In this document: positions 37,290 through 46,786 of the stretch, in pieces | Layout of the letters: the number at the start of each line of letters is the position of its first letter | Position numbering within the stretch: the stretch's first letter is position 1 | From: Massilia kyonggiensis | GTDB lineage: Bacteria > Pseudomonadota > Gammaproteobacteria > Burkholderiales > Burkholderiaceae_D | Direction: 5' to 3' | Assembly: GCF_024756235.1 (NCBI RefSeq) | Contig: NZ_JANUGY010000009.1 | Coordinates: 124,001-188,000, forward strand | DNA length: 64,000 nucleotides | Position numbers and translations under genes: made by a program | Notes under the pieces: generated by a model | The model's database searches: none | The model's input: only the letters and a program-made list of their open reading frames with translations | What the model was told of the DNA's origin: nothing

Positions 37290-37832
37290 ATGTACGAGAC
37301 CATCGAAGAACCGCAGGTGAACAGCCTCCTCGAGCGGCACGGCGGACAGGCCGCGCCGCAGGGCGCATGCCCGGGCATGGGGGGCGCGGCGACGTCCCGG
37401 CCGGTGCACCCGTTGCCGGCGTCCGTGCCAGACGACATGGCGCGCGGCACCGCGGCGCAGCCGGGCGTGCGGCGCGTGCTCGTCGTCGACGACAACGCCG
37501 ATGCCGCGCAAACCGTCGCGATGCTGCTGGAGGTGCTGGGCCACGAGACGGCCGTCGAATATGACCCGCTGCAGGCGCTTGCCGTCGCGCGCGAACGGTC
37601 CTTCGATGCCTTCGTCCTCGACATCGGCCTGCCGGGCATGGACGGCCACGAGCTGGCGCGCCAGATCCGCGCGCTGCCGCGGGCGGACGGTGCGCTGTTC
37701 ATCGCGCTCACGGGCTATGGCCAGCAGCAGGACCGCGACGCGTCGAAGGCCGCGGGTTTTCATTACCACTTCGTGAAGCCGGCCGACGTCGACGCGCTGG
37801 CGCAGGCGCTGGCGAAGGGCACGCCGAGCTGA
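37290..37832 (+). CDS. Response regulator receiver protein
   Basis: A 180-residue protein. A poorly conserved N-terminal part (1-55) precedes one receiver domain (about 60-178): DDNADAAQ holds the acidic pair, Asp111 in FVLDIGLPGMDG is the phospho-acceptor, and FVKPAD has the conserved Lys. It is strikingly similar to the receiver of the hybrid kinase just upstream (shared VLVVDDNADAAQ and ALTGYGQ-QDR), so it probably arose by duplication and may compete for the same phosphoryl group. The start is uncertain: 37257 and 37206 are alternatives; 37290 has the best ribosome binding site (GGGGACGAG). Confidence 0.78.
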   Translation: MYETIEEPQVNSLLERHGGQAAPQGACPGMGGAATSRPVHPLPASVPDDMARGTAAQPGVRRVLVVDDNADAAQTVAMLLEVLGHETAVEYDPLQALAVARERSFDAFVLDIGLPGMDGHELARQIRALPRADGALFIALTGYGQQQDRDASKAAGFHYHFVKPADVDALAQALAKGTPS

Positions 37833-37934
37833 CGCGAGGCCCTGTCATCATCCTGTCACTTTCACTTCTTACACTGCGAGTTGCTGAACAGTAACTGAGC
37901 GTGCATCTGCGCACGCCCTTCTGACGGAACCCGC

Positions 37935-40625
37935 ATGTCCAAGTCCAGTGCGCACACCGCCCCGCGCACCCACCGATTCCTCGCGCTGCTGTGGCCAGCG
38001 CTGGCGCTGCTCGCCTGTGCCGCCCTCTGGACCGCCACCATCCTGCACGCCGGCGCCGAACGCCGCCGTGCCGAGGAGCAGGCGTTCAAGGAAGCCGACG
38101 CGTATGCCGAGGCCTACGAGCAGTACGTCACGCGCTCGGTCGCCCAGGTCGACCAGATCACCATGCAGCTCAAGCACAGCTGGGAGCACGCGCACGACCG
38201 CAGCCTGATCGAGAACATGCGCCGCGACGGCATGTTCACGGACGCCGCGTTCGTCAACGTGAGCGTGGTCGGTCCCGACGGCGCGGTGCGCTCCTCCAGC
38301 CGCATCCACGCGCGCGGGCTGAATCTCGCCCGCACCGATTTTTTTATCCAGCACCGCAACGCCATCTCGACCGCGCTGCGCATCGGCACGCCGCCGCCGG
38401 AACTGGAAGAAGCCCACGGCACGATCCTGTTCACGCGCCGGCTCGATACGCCTGACGACGGGTTCGACGGCGTACTGCTGATGGCCGTCGACGCCGCGTA
38501 TTTCACGTCGTTCGTCAGCTCGCCCACGCTGGGGCCGGGCAGCCTGCTGGCGCTCGTCGGCACCGACAATGCGTTGCGCGTCGAGCAGGACGCCAGCGGC
38601 ATCGTGCGGACCATGGGCGCCGCCTCGCTGCTGCCCGCGAACGCCGACCGCTGGCCGGTGGCGCGCGGCGTGCAGCTGGTCGGCGGGCAAGGCGGCTTTG
38701 CCGATGGCGAGCCGCGCGTGCTGGGCTGGCGCCGCTCCGGCGCGTATCCGCTCGTGGCGCTCGTCGCGCTGTCGCACACGGCCGTGCTGGAAGCGGCCGA
38801 CGCCTACTGGACGGACAGCCGCAACCACACGCTGGTGGCCACCGCCGTGCTGACCTTGCTGGCGCTGGGCGCGAGCATGCTGTCGCTGCGCGCGGCGGCG
38901 CGGGCGCGCGAGCGGGCCGAGATCCAGCATGCCTACCGCACGGCCACGGAGAGCGGCAACGACGGCTTCTACATGGTCGCCCCGGTGCGCGACCGCAAGG
39001 GCCAGACGGTCGATTTCCGCATCGTCGACTGCAACGAGCGCGGCGCCTTCTTCTACGGCACCACACGCGCGCAGCTCGTCGGCAGCCTGATCTCCGCCGT
39101 CCACCACGGCAAGGCCTTCGACGAACTGGTCGCCAACTACCGCACGGCGCTGGCCGTCGGCTTCCACCAGGAGGACCGGCGCATGCCCGACAACAACCGG
39201 CTGAACATCCGCTGGGGCCACCGGCGCATCGTGCGCGTGGGCGACAACCTCGCCGTCACCTTGCAGGACATCAGCGAGCGCAAGGAACACGAATCCCAGC
39301 TCGCACGCCTGGCCAACGAGGACAGCCTGACCGGCCTGCCGAACCGCCACTGGTTCCTGAACTTCGTGCCGGTGGCGCTGGCGCGCGCCGAGGACGGCGA
39401 TCACGGCGCCGCGCTGCTGTTCATCGATCTCGACGAATTCAAGCAGGTCAACGATACGCACGGCCACGCCGTCGGCGACCGCCTGCTCCAGCTGGCGGCC
39501 GAGCGCCTGCTGTCGCAGCTGCGTCCCGGCGATAGCGTGGCGCGCTTCGGCGGCGACGAATTCGTCGTCCTGCTGACCCCCTTCGACAGCGACCAGCAGG
39601 TGTCCATCGTCGCCACGCGCATCGTCGAGGCCTTCAGCAAGCCGTTCCCGATCGCCGACGACCAGCACATGATCGGCGCCTCGGTCGGCATCGCCGTGTA
39701 CCCGCGCGACGGCCTCGATGCGGCCACGCTGATCCGCCACGGCGACATCGCCATGTACGCGGGAAAGGCCGAGGGCAAGGGCCAGTACCGCTTCTTCGAC
39801 CCCGCGCAGTCGAACATCCTCAAGACGCGCACCCAGCTGCGCCAGCGCCTGCTGGAAGCGATCGACAAGCGCCAGTTCGTGCTGCACTACCAGCCGCGCG
39901 TGGACACGCGCACGGGCGAGCTCCTGAGCATGGAAGCGCTGCTGCGCTGGGAGCATCCGCAGCTGGGCATGATCCGGCCGGACGAATTCATCCCGCTGGC
40001 CGAAGCCAGCGGTTTGATCGTGCCGATCGGCGCCATCGTCATCGACCAGGCCTGCGCCCAGCTGGCCGCCTGGCGCGCGCACGGCGCGGTGCCGGTGCCC
40101 GTGCCCGTGTCGATCAACGTCTCGCCCAAGCAGTTCCTGCGCGGCAGCGTGCAGCGCGAGCTGGAAGACGCGCTGGCCCGCCACGGCGTGCCGGCCGGCC
40201 TGCTCGAGGTGGAGATCACGGAGTCCGCGATGATGGGCGACCAGGCCGAGATCCTCGCCGAGCTGGCCGCGATCCGCGCGCTGGGCGTCAAGCTGCACGT
40301 CGACGATTTCGGCACCGGCTACTCGTCGCTGTCGCAACTGCAGCGCATGAAGATGGACGTGCTGAAGGTCGACCGCTCGTTCACGGCCGAACTGGGACGC
40401 TCGCGCGAGGGTACGGTGTTCTTCCAGGCCATCGTGTCGATGGCGCACGCGCTCGGGATGGAGGTCGTGGCGGAAGGTGTCGAGAACGAGGAACAGCTGC
40501 AGATCCTGCGCGCGCTGAACTGCAACGAGGTGCAGGGGTATTTCGTCGCGCGGCCGTTGCCGGCGGCGGGCATCGGGCCGTTATTGGCGCAGCGCTACCT
40601 GTTCAAGGAAGCGCTGGCCGCCTGA
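37935..40625 (+). CDS. Membrane-bound GGDEF-EAL c-di-GMP protein with periplasmic sensor
   Basis: An 896-residue protein. A membrane helix (about 15-38), a periplasmic Cache-type sensor domain (about 40-285) and a second helix (about 290-312) are followed by a PAS-like domain (about 325-450), GGDEF at 539-543 (FGGDEF) and EAL at 667-669 (MEALLRW), with DDFGTGYSSL further on. Both catalytic motifs are intact, so it may synthesise or hydrolyse c-di-GMP depending on signal. It follows the hybrid kinase and receiver, but after about 100 bp and with no obvious coupling. Confidence 0.92.
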   Translation: MSKSSAHTAPRTHRFLALLWPALALLACAALWTATILHAGAERRRAEEQAFKEADAYAEAYEQYVTRSVAQVDQITMQLKHSWEHAHDRSLIENMRRDGMFTDAAFVNVSVVGPDGAVRSSSRIHARGLNLARTDFFIQHRNAISTALRIGTPPPELEEAHGTILFTRRLDTPDDGFDGVLLMAVDAAYFTSFVSSPTLGPGSLLALVGTDNALRVEQDASGIVRTMGAASLLPANADRWPVARGVQLVGGQGGFADGEPRVLGWRRSGAYPLVALVALSHTAVLEAADAYWTDSRNHTLVATAVLTLLALGASMLSLRAAARARERAEIQHAYRTATESGNDGFYMVAPVRDRKGQTVDFRIVDCNERGAFFYGTTRAQLVGSLISAVHHGKAFDELVANYRTALAVGFHQEDRRMPDNNRLNIRWGHRRIVRVGDNLAVTLQDISERKEHESQLARLANEDSLTGLPNRHWFLNFVPVALARAEDGDHGAALLFIDLDEFKQVNDTHGHAVGDRLLQLAAERLLSQLRPGDSVARFGGDEFVVLLTPFDSDQQVSIVATRIVEAFSKPFPIADDQHMIGASVGIAVYPRDGLDAATLIRHGDIAMYAGKAEGKGQYRFFDPAQSNILKTRTQLRQRLLEAIDKRQFVLHYQPRVDTRTGELLSMEALLRWEHPQLGMIRPDEFIPLAEASGLIVPIGAIVIDQACAQLAAWRAHGAVPVPVPVSINVSPKQFLRGSVQRELEDALARHGVPAGLLEVEITESAMMGDQAEILAELAAIRALGVKLHVDDFGTGYSSLSQLQRMKMDVLKVDRSFTAELGRSREGTVFFQAIVSMAHALGMEVVAEGVENEEQLQILRALNCNEVQGYFVARPLPAAGIGPLLAQRYLFKEALAA

Positions 40626-41744
40626 TCACGCGCCCAGCAGGCTTCCTGTCCGCCACGCCTCCGCCCCCGCGATCTTACAGACGTGCATCCCGCGCAGCAG
40701 ATGCCGGTGCGCCGTGCTGGCGAACAGCACGCCCGATTGCGTGGGCCGCAAGGTCGTCGTCCGGCCGCTGACCGGATCGACGATGTCGGCGACGGCATCG
40801 CCCGCCTGCACCTGGTCGCCCAGCTGTTTCAGGAACACGAGCACGCCCGCATGCGGCGCGTGCAGCGGTTCCACGCCCTCCAGCGGCGTCGGCTCGCACA
40901 GCGGCGCCGGCAGCGGTTCGACAGGCAGGTCGACGACGCCTTCGCGCGCCAGGTATTGCAGCAGCGCGTGCGCGTCCCGTTCGGCCACGTCGTAGCGGAC
41001 GTCGTTCTCGCCGCGCAGCTCGACCGTCACGCCCACGCAGCCCAGCGGGATCGGGAAGCGGTCGCCGAAGTGCTCCGCCAGTTCCCACCACACGCGGCTG
41101 CACGCCTCGTCGAACGGCTCGCCGCCGGATTCCGTCGCCAGCAGCACTGCGTGCGCACCCATCAGCGCGGCCAGCGGTTTTACGCTTTCCGCCAGCGGCG
41201 TGCCCGTGTACATGTGCAGCACGGCCTCGTTGTCGCAGTGGAGGTCGAGCATGATGTCGGCGTCGATCGCCATGCCCAGCAGCGTCTTCTTGAGCTCTTC
41301 GGTCGCGTTCTTCGGCAGCCAGGCCGCCACCTCGCGCCGCGCGTGCTCGCGCACGAGGGCCGCGTTGGCGGCGGGATCAGGCCCCAGCCGGTCCTGCAGC
41401 GACGTCTTCAGTGCCGCGGCCACGTGCCGGTACGACCGGTTGAAATTGGTGCCGGTGGCGAGGTCGAAGCGTCCGAACGGCGCGCCGTGGATCACCTGCG
41501 ACAGCCCGATCGGGTTCGCGGCCGGCACCAGGATGATCTCGCCGGTGACCTTGTTCTCCGCATCCAGCCGGTCGAGCTCACGGCGCAGGACGTGCGCGAC
41601 GAGCATCGCGGGCACCTCGTCCGCGTGCAGCGAAGCCTGGATGTAGACCTTCCTGCCGCTGCCTTGTGGTCCGTAGTGGAAGGACGTCAGGCGGTAGGCG
41701 GCGACGTTGTCTTCGGTGGCGATCGGGTGGGTCTGCTGGCGCAT
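40626..41744 (-). CDS. Succinylglutamate desuccinylase/aspartoacylase family protein
   Basis: A 372-residue zinc-dependent deacylase of the M14-like AstE/ASPA family. ASLHADEVPA gives the zinc ligands His40 and Glu43, and DLHCDNE (about 170) the third ligand; a typical N-terminal RxxxG-rich and a C-terminal beta/biotinyl-like half (about 295-365) follow. It hydrolyses an N-acyl amino acid or similar amide; the substrate is unknown, and no arginine catabolic (ast) genes are adjacent. It converges on the GGDEF-EAL gene with no gap. Confidence 0.85.
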   Translation of the reverse strand: MRQQTHPIATEDNVAAYRLTSFHYGPQGSGRKVYIQASLHADEVPAMLVAHVLRRELDRLDAENKVTGEIILVPAANPIGLSQVIHGAPFGRFDLATGTNFNRSYRHVAAALKTSLQDRLGPDPAANAALVREHARREVAAWLPKNATEELKKTLLGMAIDADIMLDLHCDNEAVLHMYTGTPLAESVKPLAALMGAHAVLLATESGGEPFDEACSRVWWELAEHFGDRFPIPLGCVGVTVELRGENDVRYDVAERDAHALLQYLAREGVVDLPVEPLPAPLCEPTPLEGVEPLHAPHAGVLVFLKQLGDQVQAGDAVADIVDPVSGRTTTLRPTQSGVLFASTAHRHLLRGMHVCKIAGAEAWRTGSLLGA

Positions 41745-41845
41745 GCGTGGCTCCTGGTTGCAACAGATGCATTATGTCGGAGATCGCGGCGGGAAAGCGC
41801 CGGGTTATAATGGCGCCCGTTTTTTCATCACTTCACCAGATTCCC

Positions 41846-42565
41846 ATGTCTTCCGATACGCCTACCAACGAGCAGGGCCGCGCCATGCTCTACGACCCGA
41901 CCGAACGCCGCATCCGCAGTTTCGTCACCCGCGCCGGCCGCCTGTCGACCGGCCAGGCGCGCGCGCTGGAAGCGTATGGTCCGCACTACCTGATCGAGTA
42001 TCGCAAGGCGATGTTCGATTTCCACGCCCCGTTCGGCCGCACCGCGCCGCTGATCCTGGAGATCGGCTTCGGCATGGGCGACACGACGGCGCACATCGCG
42101 AAGGCGATGCCGGACAAGGATTTCATCGGCGTCGAAGTGCACACGCCGGGCGTGGGCAGCCTGCTGAAACTGGCCGGCGAACAGGACATCCAGAACCTGC
42201 GCCTCATCCAGCACGATGCCGTCGAGGTGCTGAACAACATGATCGCCGACGGTTCGCTGGCCGGCGTGCACATCTTCTTCCCCGACCCGTGGCACAAGGC
42301 GCGCCACAACAAGCGCCGCCTGATCCAGCCGCCGTTCGTGCAACTGCTGTGCCAGAAGCTGGCGCAGGGCGGCTATATTCACTGCGCCACCGACTGGGAA
42401 GATTACGCGGTGCAGATGCTGGAAGTGCTGGGCAACGAGCCCGCGCTGCAGAACACGGCCGACGGCTATGCGGAAAAGCCGTCCTACCGTCCGCTGACCA
42501 AGTTCGAGAACCGCGGCCTGAAGCTGGGCCACGGCGTGTGGGACCTGGTGTTCACGAAGAAGTAA
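41846..42565 (+). CDS. trmB: tRNA (guanine-N7-)-methyltransferase TrmB
   Basis: A 239-residue SAM-dependent enzyme methylating G46 of tRNA. ILEIGFGMGDTTAHIA (about 67-82) is the SAM motif, and HIFFPDPWHKARHNKRRL (about 144-161) is the family signature. The ATG at 41846 matches homologue length; earlier starts at 41666 give non-homologous sequence. TATAAT at 41806-41811 is a likely -10. It converges on recQ with a 4-bp gap. Confidence 0.95.
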   Translation: MSSDTPTNEQGRAMLYDPTERRIRSFVTRAGRLSTGQARALEAYGPHYLIEYRKAMFDFHAPFGRTAPLILEIGFGMGDTTAHIAKAMPDKDFIGVEVHTPGVGSLLKLAGEQDIQNLRLIQHDAVEVLNNMIADGSLAGVHIFFPDPWHKARHNKRRLIQPPFVQLLCQKLAQGGYIHCATDWEDYAVQMLEVLGNEPALQNTADGYAEKPSYRPLTKFENRGLKLGHGVWDLVFTKK

Positions 42566-42569
42566 CCCG

Positions 42570-44390
42570 TTAAACCATCTCGCTGATGATCCCGACGATC
42601 TCGTCGCCGTAGGACGTCAGCTTCTTCTCGCCGACGCCCGAGACGCCGCGCAACTGGTCGAGCGACATGGGCTTGACCTTGGCGATCTCGCGCAGGGTGG
42701 CGTCCTGGAACACGACGTACGCGGGCACGCCGTGCGCGCGCGCCGTCTCCACGCGCCACCAGCGCAGCTTGTCGAAGATCGCCTGTTCCGACTTCGACAG
42801 CTCGACTTCTTCATAGCTGCCGCGCGGCGCGGAACTCCGCTTGGGTTTGGCCGGCTTCTGGTACTGGCGCAGCTGCACCTTCTGTTCGCCCTTCAGCACG
42901 GGCCGCGCCGCTTCCGTCAACTTGAGTGAACTGAACGCGTCGTGGTCGACGGTGACGAGGCCGAGGGCGATCGTCTGGCGCACGATCGCGCGCCATTCCT
43001 GCTCGCTGCGCTCGGCGCCGACGCCGAACACGGTCAGCTTGTCGTGATGCCACTGGTTGATGCGCTCGGACGACACGCCGCGCAGCACGTCGATCACATG
43101 GCCGGCCGCGAAGCGCTGGTCGACGCGGTAGATGGCCGACAGCAGCTTTTGCACGGGCACGGTCGCGTCGAACGACGTGGGCGGGATCAGGCACGTGTCG
43201 CAGTTGCCGCACGGGCCGGAACGCTCGCCGAAGTATTCGAGCAGGCGCATGCGGCGGCAGCTGAGCGTCTCGCACAGGCCCAGCATCGCGTCGAGTTTCG
43301 ACGACAGCACGCGCTTGAAATTCTCGTCGGCGTCGGATTCGTCGATCATCCGGCGCTGCAGCACGACGTCCTGCAAACCATAGGCCATCCACGCATTGGA
43401 CGGCAGCCCGTCGCGGCCCGCGCGGCCCGTTTCCTGATAATAGCCTTCCAGCGATTTCGGCAGGTCGAGGTGGCAGACGAAGCGCACGTCCGGCTTGTCG
43501 ATGCCCATGCCGAATGCGATGGTCGCCACCATCACGATGTTGTCTTCGCGCAGGAAGCGCGCCTGGTTGTCGGCCCGCAGCGAATACTCCATGCCCGCGT
43601 GGTAGGGCAGGGCGCGGATGCCGTTCTCGTTCAGGAATTCCGCCGTCTCCTCGACCTTCTTTCTCGACAGGCAGTAGACGATGCCGGAGTCGCCCGGGTG
43701 TTCCGCCGTGATGAAGTCGAGCAGCTGCTTGCGGCCGTTCGTCTTTTCGACGATCGAGTAACGGATGTTCGGGCGGTCGAACGACGACACGAATTGCCGC
43801 GCCTCTTCCAGCTGCAGGCGCTGGGCGATCTCGGCGCGCGTGAGCTGGTCGGCCGTCGCCGTCAGCGCGATGCGCGGCACGTGCGGGAAGCGCTCGTGCA
43901 GGATCGACAGGCGGATGTACTCCGGCCGGAAATCGTGGCCCCATTGCGACACGCAGTGCGCCTCGTCGATGGCGAACAGCGAGATGTGCGCGGACTCGAA
44001 CAGTTCCAGGCAGCGCGGCGTCATCAGGCGCTCGGGCGCCACGTAGACGAGGTCCAGCTCCCCGGTGCGCACCATGCGTTCGATGCGCAGCGTTTCTTCG
44101 AACGTCTGCGTCGAGTTCAGGAACGCGGCGCGCACGCCCACTTCGGCCAGCGCGTCGACCTGGTCCTGCATCAGCGCGATCAGCGGAGAAATCACGACGC
44201 CGACGCCGTCGCGCAGCAGCGCGGGAATCTGGTAGCACAGCGATTTGCCGCCGCCGGTGGGCATCAGCACGAGCGCATCGCCGCCGGACGCCACGTGCTC
44301 GACGATGTCGGCCTGCTGCCCACGGAAGGCGGGGTAGCCGAAGACCGTCTGCAGGATCTGCAGCGCGCGTTGCTCGATGTCGCTCGTCAT
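42570..44390 (-). CDS. recQ: ATP-dependent DNA helicase RecQ
   Basis: A 606-residue 3'-5' helicase. The Walker A is MPTGGGKSLCYQ (about 41-52), the box II is DEAH in IDEAHCVSQWGHDFRPEY, and later motifs include GRAGRDGLPS. The zinc-binding RecQ-Ct region has CRRMRLLEYFGE...CGNCDTC, and an HRDC domain fills the C-terminus (about 525-600). Length matches E. coli RecQ (609). No LexA box was noticed upstream. Confidence 0.97.
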   Translation of the reverse strand: MTSDIEQRALQILQTVFGYPAFRGQQADIVEHVASGGDALVLMPTGGGKSLCYQIPALLRDGVGVVISPLIALMQDQVDALAEVGVRAAFLNSTQTFEETLRIERMVRTGELDLVYVAPERLMTPRCLELFESAHISLFAIDEAHCVSQWGHDFRPEYIRLSILHERFPHVPRIALTATADQLTRAEIAQRLQLEEARQFVSSFDRPNIRYSIVEKTNGRKQLLDFITAEHPGDSGIVYCLSRKKVEETAEFLNENGIRALPYHAGMEYSLRADNQARFLREDNIVMVATIAFGMGIDKPDVRFVCHLDLPKSLEGYYQETGRAGRDGLPSNAWMAYGLQDVVLQRRMIDESDADENFKRVLSSKLDAMLGLCETLSCRRMRLLEYFGERSGPCGNCDTCLIPPTSFDATVPVQKLLSAIYRVDQRFAAGHVIDVLRGVSSERINQWHHDKLTVFGVGAERSEQEWRAIVRQTIALGLVTVDHDAFSSLKLTEAARPVLKGEQKVQLRQYQKPAKPKRSSAPRGSYEEVELSKSEQAIFDKLRWWRVETARAHGVPAYVVFQDATLREIAKVKPMSLDQLRGVSGVGEKKLTSYGDEIVGIISEMV

Positions 44391-44414
44391 GGTTCTACTG
44401 TACTGCCTCGAAAA

Positions 44415-45248
44415 TTATTCGGCCCAAACCACCCAGCCGAAATGGGCGGTGATCAGAACGACCACACCGAATACGATACGGTACCAGGCGAAGCCCGTGA
44501 AGTCGTGCGTGCTGATGAAGCGCAACAGCCAACGTACGCACAGGAAGGCGGAAATGAACGCCGCCACGCCGCCGATCAGGAACAGCGGCAGGTCGGTCGC
44601 GTGCAGGTCGTGGCGTGCCTTGAACACGGAGTACACGGTCGCGGCCAGCAGCGTGGGAATCGCGAGGAAGAACGAGAACTCCGTGGCGGCCGTGCGCGAC
44701 AGGCCGAACAGCATGCCGCCGATGATGGTGGCGCCCGAACGGCTCGTGCCCGGGATCAGCGCGAAGCACTGGGCGCAGCCGACCTTGAATGCGTCCATGA
44801 TCGTCATGTCGTCCACGGTCTGGATGCGATGCGCGCCCGGCAGCACCTTGTGGCGGCGTTCCGCCCACAGGATCACGAGCGCGCCGACGATGAACGCCAG
44901 GGCCACCGGCACCGGCGCGAACAGATGCGCCTTGATCGCCTTGCTGAACAGGAAGCCCAGCACGGCGGCCGGCAGGAATGCGACGATCAGGTTGACGACG
45001 AGTTTTTGCTGGCGCGGATCGGACGTGATGCCGCCCAGCACCGCGCCGAGGCGTGCACGGTATTCCCACATCACGGCCAGGATCGCGCCGGCCTGGATAG
45101 CGATTTCGAATACCTGAGCAACTTCGCCCGTGAAATTGATCAGACTACCGGCCAGGATCAGGTGTCCGGTGGACGAGATCGGCAGGAATTCGGTAAAGCC
45201 CTCGACGAGGCCCATGATGATCGCTTTCAGGGCGAGAATGATATCCAT
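44415..45248 (-). CDS. uppP: Undecaprenyl-diphosphate phosphatase UppP (BacA)
   Basis: A 277-residue membrane protein that recycles undecaprenyl carrier lipid for peptidoglycan and glycan synthesis. GLVEGFTEFLPISSTGHLIL (about 13-32) is the BacA signature with catalytic Glu residues, and GTSRSGATIIGG (about 170-181) is the second motif with the essential Arg. About eight helices. Overexpression of such genes is classically linked to bacitracin resistance. It follows recQ in transcription direction with a 24-bp gap downstream. Confidence 0.97.
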   Translation of the reverse strand: MDIILALKAIIMGLVEGFTEFLPISSTGHLILAGSLINFTGEVAQVFEIAIQAGAILAVMWEYRARLGAVLGGITSDPRQQKLVVNLIVAFLPAAVLGFLFSKAIKAHLFAPVPVALAFIVGALVILWAERRHKVLPGAHRIQTVDDMTIMDAFKVGCAQCFALIPGTSRSGATIIGGMLFGLSRTAATEFSFFLAIPTLLAATVYSVFKARHDLHATDLPLFLIGGVAAFISAFLCVRWLLRFISTHDFTGFAWYRIVFGVVVLITAHFGWVVWAE

Positions 45249-45381
45249 TGGTGTATGCGGTTCGGTAGGGTTGGGGACGCGTGCGCGGTAGGTGTTGCGC
45301 GGGCCGCAAGCTTACCATGAGGAAGGGGGCTGCCGTCGAGTTACAGTTCAGAAGTAAAGCGTTGGATCGCGGGCAACCATG

Positions 45382-46089
45382 TCATTCGGCGGTGTCGGAC
45401 TTGGACCTGACTCGCGGCTTTTTATAGGCGACAGCACTTAACCGGTTTTTGGCCTCGAGGTATTGCTGTTCAGTTAAAAGTTCAGCGCCAAGTGGCAAGA
45501 ACCATCCGACGACGCAACTGTTATCGCGTAGTGCAATCTGAATATGCGTAGTCGCATGAAAACCGGAAGCCGGGGCAATTTTTTCGCCTTGATGAAATGC
45601 CGCACGTACCGCTTGAAAAGGCGGGAGAGGTGGTTTGTGCGAGGCACGCGCTTCGTGTAGCCAAGTAAAGACAGCATTGTCCAGGGCGCGATAGATGACT
45701 TCAACGTCGCTGTCGTCAGCTGGGCGGTTGCTCGGCAGTGCACTTCCCGTGGCTTCCAGGCCTGCTGCCATAGCTTGATAAGCAAGGCTGAATTCTTTGA
45801 TGCCAGCTTGTGTGGTCATATCAAGCCACCTTTGAATCCGCAAAATTGCGCCGACGACCGCGGGCGTCGCAATAGGCTTGGCGGTGTAGCGCTTGGTCGG
45901 ATTCGTATGGGAGGCTTGGGCGAAAAGCAGTGCGCGTTCGACATCGCCTTCGAAAAAATACGCGCCTGGTCCTAACCAGTCATATCGGTTATTGCTGTGA
46001 TTTAAATGCTTGAGACGTCCGCTGACCAGATCATCACGCGTCGTGACATCACAGCCATGATAGACAATAAGAGCTGTTTCGCCGCTCAC
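45382..46089 (-). CDS. PARP-like ADP-ribosyltransferase fold protein (candidate)
   Basis: A 235-residue protein. The N-terminal VYHGCD (His11) and YDWLGPGAYFFE (Tyr44, followed by ERALLFA) match the H and Y motifs of the PARP-type ADP-ribosyltransferase fold (HG...G-YF); a later THIQIALRDNSCVVGWFLP (about 180-198) fits the end of the same domain. I recognise YHGCD...YDWLG-G-YF as a widespread but uncharacterised bacterial family. The third catalytic residue cannot be fixed by eye. Its GTG start overlaps the stop of the 87-residue gene upstream (GTGA), and the region is visibly lower in GC than the flanks. A toxin or effector role is inferred, not shown. Confidence 0.6.
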   Translation of the reverse strand: MSGETALIVYHGCDVTTRDDLVSGRLKHLNHSNNRYDWLGPGAYFFEGDVERALLFAQASHTNPTKRYTAKPIATPAVVGAILRIQRWLDMTTQAGIKEFSLAYQAMAAGLEATGSALPSNRPADDSDVEVIYRALDNAVFTWLHEARASHKPPLPPFQAVRAAFHQGEKIAPASGFHATTHIQIALRDNSCVVGWFLPLGAELLTEQQYLEAKNRLSAVAYKKPRVRSKSDTAE

Positions 46090-46349
46090 TTGAACGTGGC
46101 TTTGAGATTACCTGTCGAAGTGATGATTCCAGCTTTCAATGCAACCTTCGCGGATTGCTTAACCGACATCGCATACGGGTTCGTGACAGGTGTCGCGACG
46201 GCCGCAACCTTAACACCGTAACGCTTAGCAATTGAGCCAACAATAGAAGTGAACTCCTCCTGTTGCGTCGACTTCGCGCGGCGTGCACGTTTGCCAGCAT
46301 TTAATTGCTGGAAACCTGGCGACTTGGCGTTTGTCTTTCGCGAGCTCAT
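46086..46349 (-). CDS. Small basic protein coupled to the ADP-ribosyltransferase-like gene
   Basis: An 87-residue protein, rich in Lys and Arg in the first third (SSRKTNAKSPGFQQLNAGKRARRAKS), then a more ordered C-terminal half (IAKRYGVKVAAV...VKQSAKVALKAGIITSTGNL), whose helix-loop character could allow nucleic acid or protein binding. It is translated immediately before the transferase gene with a 4-bp overlap, an arrangement typical of two-gene toxin-antitoxin or effector-partner units with the small gene first. I do not recognise the family. Confidence 0.6.
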   Translation of the reverse strand: MSSRKTNAKSPGFQQLNAGKRARRAKSTQQEEFTSIVGSIAKRYGVKVAAVATPVTNPYAMSVKQSAKVALKAGIITSTGNLKATFK

Positions 46350-46384
46350 AGCTCATTCTCCCATAGGAAGTTGTGACGCGCAAT

Positions 46385-46669
46385 TTAGATTGCGGCAGGC
46401 GTTGTCGCAGCTTCCAGTTCGACCAGGAAGACCATCGCCTGCTCGCGCGTGTCGCCGCACATCTCGCGCGACGGCGGCAGGCTGCCGCAGACGCGGGGCC
46501 GGCCCGGCTGCCCGAAAATCTTGCAACCGTCGTGCTCGTCCAGCTGCACGCAGCGCACGCCCGCCGGCTTGCCGTTCGGCATGCCTGGAATCGGGGACGT
46601 GATCGACGGGGCGATGCAGCACGCGCCGCAGCCGGCGCGGCAGGAAATTTGGGAAGACGGGGTATGCAT
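46385..46669 (-). CDS. Cysteine-cluster protein (YkgJ family)
   Basis: A 94-residue protein. The N-terminal SCRAGCGACC (about 10-19) and later RCVQLDEHDGCKIFG and RVCGSLPPSREMC make a set of eight or nine cysteines of the UPF0153/YkgJ type, thought to bind zinc or an Fe-S cluster. Such proteins are widespread, small and without an established function. The ATG at 46669 is chosen; a TTG at 46690 would add seven residues. It is divergent from the TetR gene. Confidence 0.8.
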   Translation of the reverse strand: MHTPSSQISCRAGCGACCIAPSITSPIPGMPNGKPAGVRCVQLDEHDGCKIFGQPGRPRVCGSLPPSREMCGDTREQAMVFLVELEAATTPAAI

Positions 46670-46786
46670 GTAAAGACCGGGGACGGGCAAGGAGCCAGTA
46701 TACTACCGACAGGGCCTGCCGTTCTTGACTGGCCCTATCCCCAGGTCTATATTTGCTGACTCAACAGTTAGTTGTCGGACAGAAGC

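Noticed and set aside
42942..45320. A plus-strand open frame of 792 codons
   Set aside because: Antisense to recQ and uppP, both certain genes; Arg/Gln/His-rich shadow.
46756..46778. A LexA-like site before the TetR gene (CTGACTCAACAG)
   Set aside because: The half-sites lack the CTGT-N8-ACAG spacing and symmetry.
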